Positions 46,383 through 58,633 of a stretch of 64,000 bases of DNA are shown piece after piece. This stretch comes from Gaeumannomyces sp. JS-464 (Eukaryota; Ascomycota; Sordariomycetes; Magnaporthales; Magnaporthaceae). The stretch lies in assembly GCA_002197995.1 (NCBI GenBank), contig NGZR01000007.1:1074399-1138398 (forward strand), given 5' to 3'. The stretch's first letter is position 1; every line of letters begins with the position of its first letter. Made by a program: the position numbers and the translations under genes. The notes beneath the pieces were generated by a model. It searched no databases. It had not been told where the DNA came from and saw only the letters and a list, made by a program, of their open reading frames with translations.

Positions 46383-49300
46383 CTTGACGCGACTTCCATG
46401 TCGTCCCCTCTCCAGCATGTGCGGTGTCGGTTGCTTGCTCCACTGTTCGTTCGTCGTTCGATGTAGACTCGGTGATATCGCAGGTTGGTGACAGCTGTTT
46501 CGTGTGTTAGGCCCCAAGCAAAGCAAGATTTATGACGGAGAGGAGATCGTGAGGAAGGACGAAGGCGACGAGGAGGGGCTGTTGGCCCGTTCAAGAGCTG
46601 AGGTGGATGGGGCCCAGCAACAGTAATCAAGTGATGAATGGCCTACGACCACATGGCTGGGCGTGTCCGAGGCTGAATAAGAGGGAGCCTGCCGGTTCGG
46701 CGACTTACGAAGGGGCTGAGCAGCTGCGCTGCTGCGCTGCACTGGACAACCACAAGAGGCGGCCGCTCACCACGCGCCATCGCATGGCCTAAGAAATTGC
46801 TGGTTCTACTCCCTCGCAGCTGGGAGAATGAGGAATCAATCAATAGGGTGAGACAGGAAGTGGGCGAACCCGACAAGGGATTCGAGGAGAGTTGCAAGCC
46901 CAACCAGCTCGCCAGGCAGCAAACGTAATATTGAGAGAAGATGGTAGACATCCAAGTAGGGATATACCCACACTACCAGACTGTGGTATGGGATGTCGGT
47001 ATATCGAAAGACAGAAGGGATGACGGGAAGATAGGCCGGACAAGGGAGGGACAGAAAGGACAAAAGGGAAGGATACAGGTCTAGGAGAAGGATGACGCCA
47101 GGAACGCGGAGAAGCATATCGACAGACAGAAAAGGAACAGGTCCCCGGCGTCCTGACCGCCCATCGGCAGGGCGCGCATCGCCTCGAGGAGCTTTTGCCC
47201 ATCCGAGGGACCTCCAAACATCCCCCACGGACCATACTTGACATAGGTACATTCCCACATGTATTCCTAGAATACTTTCATGCCGTTACCTTGGACGGCC
47301 CCGGTGCAGGGGTCCCCTTGGCGCCCGCACACCCACTTGGGTACAACAAACAGAAGAAAAAAAAAGACGATAGGACAGGGGTGCGCCGTTGCGACAGCGC
47401 GGCTTGCATGGGAGGGGCTGGCAGGTCTGTCCTTTTCCCGATCTAGCTCTCCAAGTAAAAGACGGGGTGCTCCGCGACAAGGGGGACGGCTTGTGATGGA
47501 TCCGGTTGGGAGCGTTTTGTTGCGTCATGCAGACAGAGGGAGGGACAGCAATTGGAGGTGAAGGAAGAGAGAGAGAGAGAGAGAAAGGGCAACAAAGCAC
47601 CGCAGAAACAAAAATTGGAACTGCTCCAGATCAGATCTGCATGTGCAGGGCGACCCCCAGCTCCCGCCGTGGTTGGCCCTTGTCTGCGGGTGGTGGGGCC
47701 CTGCTATTTTGGTGCTCAGCCGCCCACCGCAAAGGGGGCGCGGGCAGGCGCAACCCTGGCCTGGGCCCCGCCCTCAGCTGTCAGTTTAAGGCAAGGAGCC
47801 AATTGGGGCCGCTCGTTTGCTGACGGCCAGACGTTGCCGATTTTTGTCTGGATGAGGCTCACGGCTCTCCCAGTGCTCAGCCGCCCTTGCAATCCCCATT
47901 TTCGGCTCTCGGGTAAGGTTAGGTCAAACAAAGCTGTGGCCACTTTACGCGCTTATGACGGTTGCAAAAAAAGGACGACAAGACCCAGGGCACCTAATTT
48001 TGGGCGGCAAGGCGACCAAAAAGGCACAAACACGCCCCACCCCACACCCCCAATTGTGTTTTTGCCGTGTTTCTTAAGCGCCCAAACTGCCCCCAAGCTC
48101 CCCGACTGTGTGTCCTGTCCCCAGTCCCCGGTCCCTCTTCGGCGCGTATGTGTGCGCCCTCAAAAGCTGCGCTTCCCATCCAGGCAGGCTTCCTTGGCAT
48201 CCACGACCAGTCAGAGCGCCGATGAATGGAGTCATCATGTCCATTTTACCGATGCCATATGGAACCACAATGCGCGAGGAGGTAGATGGCCAGGAGCTAG
48301 ATAGGTAGGTAGGAAGCAGTGGTAGGTAGACAAAACGTTGGCAAGCCACTAGCGACCAATAAAATCAACATCCAGCTTCGTGTCGTCTCGGACAGGACGT
48401 GATCCGTTGGAAACTATCCAACACCGTCCCCCACCTCCGGTCCGGATCCCACACAGGGGCAAAAAGCAACAGGCCAATCCGAGTCCTTTGGCCCCCAAGA
48501 CGGTTCTTCCCACGAAACACGCCGCGCCCGGGGGGGGGGGGGGGGGGGGGGGGGGAAGAGGGACTCTGCACGCCCTCCACGCTAGCTTCCGCTACTTCCA
48601 GAAAACCCGACTGGCCGGACTCGGTGTTTCGAGTCCCGTCAGTCACAGGTCGACTGTCGATCACAAACACCGTGGATCCCCAAACCTCGACATAATGGGC
48701 CTCACGATTCCTGGCAAAGTGATGGCTCTCGTTTGGAGACGGCGCCATTGGCGACGCCTGGATATGCGCCTCAAGAAGAACTTGAAACCGGCCTCGCAGC
48801 AAGGCGTCTCCGATAACTACCTGCAGCTGCAGATCCGCTGCCATCCAGTGACCGTAGTCGAATGCAATGTGGCAATGTCCTCTGCACGTTGAAAGGGCTC
48901 TGTCACGCGTTTCCAATCTCCTTTTCCGTGTTCTAGAGCGCTAATCGAGGGCACTAATACTATCCCGATGCATTTCTTGTTTGTTGCAGACCTGGCCCGC
49001 TGCTGTTTCGACATAAACCTACCTAGAGGTACCCCTTGACACTCCCAAAAGGCTGCTTGCGTCATTTTACTGCAGGAATCCATCTTGACACGGGAACGGG
49101 CGCAAATCCCGACATCTCTTGAAATTCAATCAGGGATCACACAGCATTCAAGTCGGGTCCGGCCATCTGGTAATTAGACTATGGTGTCTAGTTTGCAAGT
49201 GCGGGGGGTTGTTCTGCTGTATTGTGGTATAAGTCTGAACGCGCCCATGGTATCATGACGTTCAGTGTGTTAATACTACACCCACTCCGATGCATCCCAA

Positions 49301-49475
49301 AAAAAAGATCCTCCCAAACATCGCGCCAACTATCGACAAAATCTTGGTGTGGTCTGCACGTCGCCATAATTCTCACCGGGGCGAAATTGATCCTGCTATG
49401 TAGATAGCTATAGCCGCCATTAAGGACCCACCGCTGGCTACGAGACGTGCACGATGTGACGACCCCTGAAATAAA
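46383..49475. other. Long intergenic region, about 3.1 kb
   Basis: It contains the CFEM-gene promoter, an AG dinucleotide run at about 47568-47584 and the G26 tract annotated separately. No supported gene; open frames such as 47552-48304 look random. Confidence 0.45.
48530..48555 (+). repeat. G26 homopolymer
   Basis: Twenty-six consecutive G residues on the plus strand (after cgcgccc, before aagagg), in intergenic sequence. It is the second such tract in the window. Confidence 0.95.
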
Positions 49476-51142
49476 TCACGACGCATCACTTTCGGCGGGC
49501 GTGTAGTCCGACTTGGCGCGGCTCGACTTGATGACCTTCTGAACCTGCTTCTCCGCCTCGTCCCAGTCGTCCGTCGACAGCTGGATCAGGTCGATGTTGT
49601 AGTACTCGGCAATCTGAGAGAGAGCGCTGAAGCTCTTGCGGTCGTGCACGAAGGTGATGCTGACTCCCACGCGGCCGAAACGGCCCGTTCGGCCGATACG
49701 GTGCAGGTACGTCTCCGCGTCGGGCGTCCCCTCACCCGGTCCCTTCATGGGCACGTCGTAGTTGACCACAAGGGAAACGCTCGCCACATCGATACCTCGG
49801 GCCAGCACATTGGTGGTAATGAGCACCTTGGACCTGCCTGAGCGGAAGTCGTCCAGGATCCCGTCTCGGCTGGCACCCTCGAAAGCACCGTGCAGTACAG
49901 AGACCTTGTGGCCGTCTGCCTCCATCCGCTTCTGGATTCCACTTGCGCTCTCACGAGTCTGAACGGAGTCAGTTAGCCGACTGAATCCCCATGGGTTTTT
50001 CCAACCTCACGCATTTAGCATCACTAGCAGATGGATGTCGAGATGTCATACCTTGACGAAAATGACCGACGAGCCGATCGACATCAGGCCATACAGCTGG
50101 CAAAGGATGCCGTACTTGTCGCTGTTTGAGGGACAGTCCACGTACATCTGAGAGATACCGCGGACCGTCAACTGCTCCTGACGCAGCCTCATCTGATTGG
50201 CTTTCGGCGCAAACTTCTCGGCGTAGCTCTTGACACGGTCGGGGAAGGTGGCTGAAAATAACAGGGTCTGCACGGTCTTGGGGATCAAGCTGAGGGTCGC
50301 GGGTTAGCTCAGTTGTAAAGCGCGAGACTGATGTGGCCGCAAGACCTACTTCTTCACTCTGATGCAATGCTCTCCCATGCCCTGCTGATCGAGCATGTTA
50401 TCGGCCTCGTCCACCACAAGAAGCTTGAGCTGAGACACATCGAACTGGCGACGGCGGATGAGGTCCATCACCGTGCCAGGCGTTCCAACCACGACATTCG
50501 CCTGGACGCCTGTCTCCCGCGATATGGAGCCGGGAATCGCGGCCTCGACGTTGAGGTTGGTGCAGAACTGGCCGATGGACTGGATGACGCTCTTGATCTG
50601 GCGGGCAAGCTCACGACTCGGGGCCAAGCACAGGGCCTGAGGCTGAGTGGGCTTATCGTAATCGATGCGGGATAGGATGGTGACGACGAAGGCGCCAGTC
50701 TTGCCAGTGCCTGACTGCGACTGCGCAATCATGTTGCGCGGGGGGTTGCTCAGCATCAGCGGCAGAGCGCGCGCCTGGATCTTGGACGGCTTTCTGAAGT
50801 TCATGGCCAGGAGGCCGTTGATGATGGGCTCGGGACTAAAGAGCGCGTATTGGTTTGGTTAGACTGAACGAGTAAAAAGGTGGCTTGGGGCCACGCAGCA
50901 TCTGCGCAAGTCACGTACAGTCCAAGATCGCTGAAGCTGCTGATGGACGACAGCGGACTGTCGGTGTCAGGGTCACCCAGCTGGACACATCGTCTGGATT
51001 CGAGAAGGCCGCTATTTCTCCGTCGCTGGCGCCGTCTCTGAGGAATGGCTGAAGACTCTGCCGCCGGCTCTGCGACAGCCGGCGCGGGCGCGGCGTCAGC
51101 AGACCCCTCTGGCTTCGTGATACGGCTGGCAAGGTCTGCCAT
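49476..51142 (-). CDS. dbp5: ATP-dependent RNA helicase DBP5 (DDX19 family)
   Basis: Four exons (minus): 51142-50919, 50835-50350, 50289-50052, 49958-49476; GT-AG introns of 83, 60 and 93 bp; 476 aa, the usual size. DBP5 remodels mRNPs at the cytoplasmic face of the nuclear pore with Gle1 and inositol hexaphosphate. The start [12 protein letters not shown] is typical of fungal orthologues. Motifs: Q-motif region [12 protein letters not shown], Walker [24 protein letters not shown] box [31 protein letters not shown] and [10 protein letters not shown]. Residues about 35-60 are unusually basic (RRRQRRR) for this acidic linker. Another frame of the same DNA reads [16 protein letters not shown], which looks more natural, so compensating base errors near 50990-51060 are possible. 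It is divergently arranged with BZZ1. Confidence 0.95.
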
Positions 51143-52303
51143 GTTTGCGGACTGCGCTCTGTAAACTAAGATGTAAAAGTGTTAAAGCTCTGGTCAACGG
51201 TGCGGTGGGAAGGTGCGCTTTTGAGTAACGTCCAAGGCTGTCGATAGACATCAAGGGACCGGCGAGGCAGCTCAAGGATATGTGTAGGAAGGCGCCAGTA
51301 TAGATCAGACGATCGGGAAGGGGACCAAAGCCCAGCTCCATGGGGACACTATTGTTACAGACGAGAATGGAACCGAAAAAACGAATTGAAAAGACAAAGA
51401 GTCGCTTGAGTTCTCACCTAGCCGGAATAGAGGCGTCGCTCTTTTCTTGGTTGCAGCTCCGGATGCGGCTGCAGCTTGCTCGTAGGACCGACTTTTTTTT
51501 CTTTTTTCTTTTGCTCCCCTACTTGCTGTCCTCGCTCACACCCACGTTCCCGAAACACGATAGGGAAGTTCCCGAGGGCGCGCCCATGCTGCCTCCAAGT
51601 TACAATGCCCGCACAAGAGCTGTCCCGACTGGGTGGAGGTGGGGTTTGATGCGGAGTTTTGTGGCGGGTGTCTTGAGTGGCGTAAGTGGCTGCTGACCAG
51701 CTTCTGGTGCGGCCAGCTAGCTTGCTGAGCCACGAATGGAAGGGCACCGAAGGCCAGGCATTTTGGCCCAACGGCGGCGGGTGCAAGCTGAAGGCTGAAG
51801 GAGATAAATCTAGCCAGACGCAATTGGGCTGGCGACGGGTACCAACATCAATGCGCCAACGCCTCTCTTCACCAACAGCCTGCATAGGAGAATCCAGGCG
51901 TTGCCGCGGTCGAGCGCGCGTGCGTGCGTTGTTTTGAGTGCGTGCGCCTTCGGGAATTTGCGCCGGTATCCGGCCGTCACCCCCCTCGCAGCGCTCCTCT
52001 TCCCCAGCTCGTTTGTTCTCCTGCAGGAGGCTATGCAGGCTGGGGCCCACCACCTGCTCAAAACGTACACGACCTTTTAGCCACCCCTTGGCCCATTGGA
52101 GGGGTTGTTGACGACGACGACCGACGCATTCCCCGAGCGGGCTTACATTTCGCCCCTGGCTGGGCCTGGCATCCTCTTGCGCCGATTTTCCCTCTCGCAC
52201 AATCGCGACGGAACGTCAACTCGCTTTGGATTCGATGTCCCGGGGCTTTGGCAACGGTGCCGGTCCATGATCCCCGTCCCCAGGAACCGAACAGCTACCC
52301 ACA
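51143..52303. other. Divergent promoter region of dbp5 and bzz1
   Basis: About 1.16 kb between two divergent housekeeping genes; it contains a T/CT-rich patch at about 51490-51520. No additional gene is supported. Confidence 0.5.
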
Positions 52304-54825
52304 ATGACCACCGTCGAAACTGCGCCAACCTTCGGCGCAGAGCTCAAGGTGCGCGACCCGAACTCGCAGTCCTGCCTTTCACTTCCTTGGCAACGCAGCC
52401 GCGACAATCGCATCTTGCTGACAGCTTGCGGTGCAGGATGGCTTCAAACCCGCCAGCGCATGGGTTGCGGGTGGCATCGCCTGGATCGACGACCTCCAGC
52501 AGTTTTACCGGGAACGAGCGGCTATAGAAAAGGAGTACAGCGCGAGGTTAACTGCGCTGGCAAAGAAATATTTCGAAAAGAAGGCCAAGAAGTCGGCAAG
52601 CCTGAGTGTCGGCGAGAATCCTGTAATGACCCCTGGGTCTCTTGAGAGGTAAGGCCCCTTTCTCTTCCCCTCCGGCCTCCTTGCGCGGCGACAGACCTGT
52701 GCGGCCACTAACAAACCGCCCGTCTCTCCCGCGACACAGTGCCTCTATAACAACATGGACAACCCAACTGAACACGATCGAAGCCCGAGCAAACGAGCAT
52801 AACCAATACAGCAACGACCTGATCAACAAGGTCGCCACGCCGCTCCAGGGTGTGGCCACCAAGTTCGAGGAGCTCCGCAAGCGCCATGCCGACTTCGCCG
52901 ATAAGCTCGAGAAGGAAAGAGATGCGTCTTACTCGGAGCTGCGCAAGGTCAAGGGCAAGTACGATAACGTCTGCCAGGAGGTGGAGAGCAGGCGCAAGAA
53001 GACCGAGTCGGCGTTTGACAAGGCAAAGGCGCAGAGCAACTACCAGCAGCAGATCCTGGAGATGAACAACTTCAAGAACAGCTACTTGATTGCCATCAAC
53101 GTCACCAACAAGCAGAAGGAGAAGTACTACCACGAATACGTGCCCGAGGCATGGATAGCCTACAAGACCTCTCCGAGTTCAAGACGATGAGGATAAACGA
53201 GCTGTGGACCCTGGCTTCGAAGCTCGAATCCGAACTACTAAAGTCCAGCGGCGACCTGATAGAGCGCCAGACGCAAGAGATCGCCAGAAATCAGCCGCAC
53301 CTCGACTCTTTAATGTACATGCGCCACAACGTCGGCTCGTGGCAGGAGCCACCCGACAAAGTGTTCGAGCCGAGCCCGGTCTGGCACGATGACGACGCCA
53401 TGGTGATTGACGAGCCAGCCAAGGTTTATTTACGCAACGTCTTGAACAAGTCCAAGAGCCAGCTTGGGTGACTTGCGCAGGGAGGTGGATAAGAAACGTC
53501 GCGAGGTGGAGGGGCACAAGAGGGTCAAGCAACGTATCAAGGAGGGCACAGAACAGAAGGATGAGGTCGCGGTGGTCACAATGATATTCGCGATGCAAGA
53601 GGACCTCCACCAGGTCGAGCGCAAGAGGACAACAGCCGAGGTTGAAACGTCGACCATCACGTCGGCGGTCGGCGACGTGACGCTAGGGGCCAAGAACCAC
53701 AACTTCAAGTCGCAGACCTTCAAGATCCCGACCAACTGCGACCTCTGCGGCGAGAGGATATGGGGTCTGTCGGCCAAGGGGTTCGACTGTCGGGACTGCG
53801 GCTACACGTGCCACAGCAAGTGCGAGATGAAGGTTCCTGCCGAGTGTCCGGGAGAGCAGAGCAAGGAGGAGCGCAAGAAGCTGAAACAGGAGAGGCAGGA
53901 GGCTGCCAACAAGTTGCTGAAGCCCGGCAGCGGAAACCATGTCAAAACGGCGTCGGTGGACAACGCGGCGGAGCTGCCGGCCTTGACGCGCACAAACACG
54001 ATGAACTCGCTGAGCTCGGGATACGCCGCCAGCGCTCGTCGTTCAGTATCGGGCGCCAGGTCTCCGGCACCCGAAGACACGCCGGCGGCCGAGCTTTCGG
54101 CAGCCCCCGCGACGCCGGCACCCGCGCCCAAGCCGGCAAACACGCTGCGCAAGAACCGGGTCATCGCCCCGCCGCCCACCGCCTACATCAGCGAGCTGCC
54201 AGGGAGCGCCGCGCCTAATGGGTCGGGTGGCGGGGCTGCCAAGGTGCCAGAGCAGAAAGGCAAGATGCTCTATGCTTTTGAGGCCAACGGCGAAGGCGAG
54301 CTCACGGTGGCGGAAGGGCGGGATGTTGTGGTGCTCGAGCCGGACAGTGAGTTTTATCCATTTATACCTTAGCTGATACGAGAAAAAGTACTAACACCGA
54401 GCCTTTGCATAGCCGGATCCGGATGGATCAAGGTGCGGGCAGGATACAAGGAGGGGCTGGTACCAACTTCATACGTGGAACTGGGGCCAGCCCCGTCGGC
54501 GGCGCCAGCTATTCTGCCGCAAAACACGGGACAATCTGCAAGGCCCTCTTCGATATACTCTAACAGCGGCTCCTCGATCGGAGGGCCGGGAGGCGCGCCG
54601 TCAGTCAAAAAGAAGGGACCAGCGGTGGCACCCCGGCGAGGGGCAAAGAAGATCAGGTACGCCGAGGCTCTGTACGAATACACGGCGCAGAACGACACGG
54701 AGCACAGCATCGTCGAAGGCGAGCGGCTCGTGTTGATCAAGGAGGACCCCGGGGACGGATGGGCCGAGGTCGAGAAGGGCGGCGTGACCAAGAGCGTTCC
54801 AGCCAGCTACATCCAGCTGGTCTAG
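52304..54825 (+). CDS. bzz1: Bzz1-type F-BAR/C1/SH3 protein, with two compensating frame breaks
   Basis: Four exons: 52304-52348, 52437-52648, 52740-54346, 54413-54825; introns of 88, 91 and 66 bp; about 758 aa. Bzz1 binds membranes through its F-BAR and activates Las17/WASP-driven actin assembly during endocytosis. Order: F-BAR (about 1-270: GFKPASAWVAGGIAWIDDLQ, AAIEKEYSARLTALAKKYF); coiled coil; C1 zinc domain (about 403-450: HNFKSQTFKIPTNCDLCGER, CRDCGYTCHSKCEMKVPAEC); SH3-1 (about 593-647, split by the last intron, KMLYAFEANGEGELTVAEG); and SH3-2 (about 698-758, AEALYEYTAQNDTEHSIVEG), ending ASYIQLV. At about 53147-53152 the frame slips by -1 (HEYVPE into MDSLQDLSEF), and at about 53461-53468 it returns by +1 (KSQLG into DLRREVDKK). 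The net length is therefore in frame. Both junctions lie in conserved sequence with no room for introns. Confidence 0.92.
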
Positions 54826-56289
54826 ATATTTGCATGTACATTGGAGTTTATTGTCTTTTTTCCTCCGCGTTTATTGCGGCGGCCTCTCAGCTATTGCTTC
54901 GCTCCTGTTGTGTATTTGTGTGCGCTCATTCATTCGAAGAGGTAGTTGCATTCATGCGGTGTTTGGCATAGGAACATCTTGATACTATATAGGTACACAG
55001 CCAAAAAGCCGTCGAAGGCGGTCATTTATGGATTGTCTTTCATGGGCCTAAGTAGGCAATAGGACCGAACACACATGTCCCATTTTGGCCATCTCACTCG
55101 CCCACGCCCTTCGGCAGAGTTTGGATATCCATAGCCCGCAGGTGGGTGAAGTTGGGACGAGCGGTGCGTTCACATCAAATATTGGTAGCACGTTGTCAGG
55201 TTGGAACGGGTGATGCGCTCATCGCAAGTTACACATGTATTAATCGGCAGTGTCAAATGGTATCACAGCAGTCTGTGGGGGGCTTCTTCCCAAGCAAGGT
55301 TCACAACGTCGCAGCGCAGCCAGAGCTTCCATCAAATGTCTTTGTATCCCGAAATGGCATCAGTCCCCGTTTTCGTCCCCACGAACGGCGGGCGCGGGAC
55401 GCCGGATTGGTTTCCTAGTTGAGAACGAATTGACGCATGGATCTGGCCCAATTGGTCGGAGCAGCATGAACCAACCCGTCCTTTTCGCCTTTGTTCGTTT
55501 CTGTGCGTGCGTGCGAACGCACAGGTAGGTGCAGCTGTCGTGTCTGTCGTTGCGTCGCATCCCGAAAAATCTGGTTTTTATTTTGTCTGTTCGCTGTCCA
55601 TCCTCTGACCCTTCGACACAAATGTTCCCTTTGTGCATATTTTGAACGACCCAAGCCCAGAATTCCATGTGCTGGCATGCTGATCGATTCCCGATCGCTA
55701 ATGGACGTAACAATCTGAAACGGGATTTGCATTGGACAGGAAAGAAATATCAAACTAAAACTGGGATCCGGTCGGGGTTGCTCCCACGATCTGCGGCGCG
55801 AGGGGCAGTAGCGACACCGACATCCCCAAGACCGCAGAGGGGAAAGTGGATGGAGCCACACACAAGATCTTGGTAAGGAGAATTGTTTGGTTTTGCAAGG
55901 TTTTGGAAATGGCATTTCCGGCGTGTCATTCTTTGTCTGTCTTTGCCATGGCGGGAAGGGAGGGCGATTCTAGGGGAGCCGAGAGGTTGGTTGAAGAAAA
56001 AAAGGGGGAGGCCACTTGGACGGGCGCCGCGGCGGCTGGCCCAGACAAGTGGTGCTAACCGGCAATCCACCGTCTCATGCCAGCGCTGCCAAGGCGCCAA
56101 TCTCAGGCAATCCCTCTCTCCAGGCGGGTGGTGGGAGGCTGCTAGAGCCACTCGTCTTGGACTTGTCTGGGCTTCCGGTTTGGACGATGGCTGTGCTCTT
56201 GGCGGGCAAGGTCCCCTTTTTGTGTCTAGTGCGGGTCCCGTTGTCTGTTGTGCGCGGGTATGTGGCGCCCAAAAAAAGCGTAGCGCCCG

Positions 56290-56322
<33 letters not shown>

Positions 56323-57243
56323 AAAAAGAAGAAAACCTATTTTAACTCCTTTTAATTCAACGCTGGGCGTGGCGGGGGGGCCCAGAAACGGGGGCGGGCG
56401 GGAAATGGGCAACAATGAAAGTGGCCATCGAACTTTTCAAAAAGAAGATGGCGGTTTTGCTTGGCCCCCCATCTGCCATCGAACGGCGTGGTATTTCGCA
56501 TGTGCCAGGCTCGGCTCCCTGGGCGGTGCAGGGTTCGCACTCTCGCAATGCATCGAAAAAAAAAGGAACAAAGTTGGGCGCTCTTCACGGGCGAAATTGA
56601 TTAAAATTAGCCGCCACAGTGCAGGGCGGCGCGGTGTCGCGGGGCGGCTCGCACTGTCATGCGAGGTGACTGGCGGCCAACTCGACCGTCACTGCCAGTG
56701 CCAGCCTATGTACTAAGCGTCGGGGTACCGGTGGCGCCAGTGCGGGCTGCAGCCAAGCAGGAGATACCTGCCCGCCGGTCTTGGTTCAGTCTTGGAAGGT
56801 GTGGGCGATCCACCAATGCGGCGCCTTGGTCGGGGTGCCTCCCGTCTGAATCGATACGAGCCCAGAGTTGGCTGCACGCCTTGTTTGGATGGCCGTTTCC
56901 TGCTTTGCTGGAAGTCTTGGCTGGGGATTCAAAACTCGCGTCGTCCAGCTCGGTTTCCCACCCCTTCTCTCCCTTTCCTTCCCCCCAGGCACATCCTTTT
57001 TAACCCTCAGCTGCCACTTACTACTTGCTTCATCCCACGCCCTGTCGACTCGCTCGTTTATGTCGACTTTTTCTCTCCCAACTGCTTCTCTTTTTTTACA
57101 ATACTCATTTTTTGTAATCACTCTTGTTTCTTGAAACAACTCACGCTCTTTCGAGATCCAGATCGCGATCGCTCTCCCCACTGTTTCCTTATCCCCACCC
57201 GTTTGCTTGCTTTTGGCTCTTTATTCCTGTCCATCTAGCAACC
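54826..57243. other. Intergenic between bzz1 and the GH72 gene
   Basis: It holds the bzz1 3' UTR, an A31 run (annotated separately) and a pyrimidine-rich promoter/leader at about 56960-57240 directly before the GH72 start codon. No gene is supported on either strand. Confidence 0.5.
56290..56320 (+). repeat. A31 homopolymer
   Basis: Thirty-one consecutive A residues, then gaaaaaagaagaaaa. It stands alone in intergenic sequence; I see no target-site duplication or retroelement body beside it. Confidence 0.95.
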
Positions 57244-58633
57244 ATGAAGTCGGCAGTGCTCGCGTCCCTCATCGGGGCGGCCTCGCTGGCCTCGGCCTCG
57301 CCCGCCGTTGAGAAGCGTCAGAACACCAAGGTCCCGCACATCGTGGTCCGTGGCAACGCCTTCTTCGCTGGCAACGACCGCTTCTTCATCCGCGGTATCG
57401 ACTACCAGCCCGGCGGCTCGTCGGAGAACAAGGACCCCCTTGCCGACACCAAGATCTGCCTGCGCGACCTGGAGAAGTTCAAGAAGCTGGGCGTCAACAC
57501 GGTCCGCGTCTACTCGACCGACAACTCCAAGGACCACAAGGCGTGCATGGACGCCTACGCCGCCGCTGGCATCTACCTGCTGCTTGACATCAACAACCCC
57601 AAGTACTCTATCAACCGCGACAAGCCCGACCCGTCGTACAACGCCGAGTACCTGCAGAGCGTCTTCGCCTACATTGACGAGTTCGCCCGCTACGACAACA
57701 CCATGGCTTTCTTCTCGGCCAACGAGGTCGTCCACGGCTCGGCCAACACGTCGCTGGCTGCCCGCCACGTCAAGGCCACCACCCGTGATATCAAGAGCTA
57801 TATGGCCAAGCGCGGTCTGCGCCAGGTCCCTGTCGGCTACTCCGCCGCCGACGTCTCGGAGAACCGCCTGCAGCAGGCCCAGTACTTCAACTGCGGCCCT
57901 GACGATGCCCGCAGCGACTTCTTCGCTTTCGTAAGCCCCGGTTCCCCCACATTGCCAGCGCACCCCAAAGACATAATGCTAACGTGCTCCCCAACAGAAC
58001 GACTACTCGTGGTGCACGTCCGACTTCAAGACGTCGGGCTGGGACAAGAAGGTCGAGACCTTCAAGGACTATGGCATGCCCATCTTCCTGTCCGAGTACG
58101 GCTGCAACGAGAACAAGCGTGACTTTGGCGAGATCAAGGCCCTGATGAGCCCCGTCTACTCTGGCGGTCTCATGTACGAGTACACATTCGAGGCCAACAA
58201 GTTTGGCATCGTCAAGATCAACGGCGACAATGTCGAGGAGATGGAGGAGTTCGCGGCCCTCCAGAAGGCCATGAAGGAAAACCCGGCCCCCACCGGTCTT
58301 GCCGGCGCCCAGTCTACGCAGAAGACCAGCAAGTGCCCTGCCAAGGACCAGTTCTGGCACGTTGATACCGAGACCCTGCCCGCCTTCCCCAAAGATGCCC
58401 AGAAGTACCTTGACAACGGTGCCGGCAAGGGCCCTGGCCTGAGCGGCCGCGGCTCGCAGAACTCGGGCCCCGCGAAGGTCGAGGAGGCCCAGCCTGGCTC
58501 TGGTCTCGGTGGTCCCGCCAACGACAAGAACGACAAGACGGGCAACAGCTCGAGCGCCGGTGCCTCGACTGGCGTCTCGTTCTTCATGGCCGCTTCGGCC
58601 CTGACCATCTCGGTCGGCGCCCTGTTCCTGTAA
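57244..58633 (+). CDS. GH72 beta-1,3-glucanosyltransferase (Gas/Gel family), GPI-anchored
   Basis: Two exons: 57244-57930 and 57998-58633, with a 67-bp intron; 440 aa. GH72 enzymes cut and rejoin beta-1,3-glucan chains at the plasma membrane/cell wall. Residues 1-19 are a signal peptide, followed by a dibasic VEKR site suited to Kex2-like processing. The catalytic domain starts VVRGNAFFAGNDRFFIRGID. The acid/base Glu is E161 (FFSANEVVHG) and the nucleophile E262 (FLSEYGCNENK), numerically the same as in yeast Gas1. There is no CBM43 (X8) module, so this is the Gel1-like short subfamily. The C-terminus has a Ser/Gly spacer and a hydrophobic GPI-attachment signal (FFMAASALTISVGALFL). Strong C-ending codon bias suggests high expression. 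An in-frame ATG upstream (57124) lies in the leader and is not preferred. Confidence 0.94.

Noticed and set aside
50300..50345. tRNA-like string ggttagctcagttgtaaagcg
   Set aside because: It resembles a D-arm only; no acceptor stem or T-arm (GTTCGA) follows, and it lies in a DBP5 intron.
56290..56320. Poly(A) tail of a retroposed element
   Set aside because: No element body, terminal duplication or coding remnant was seen beside the A31 run.
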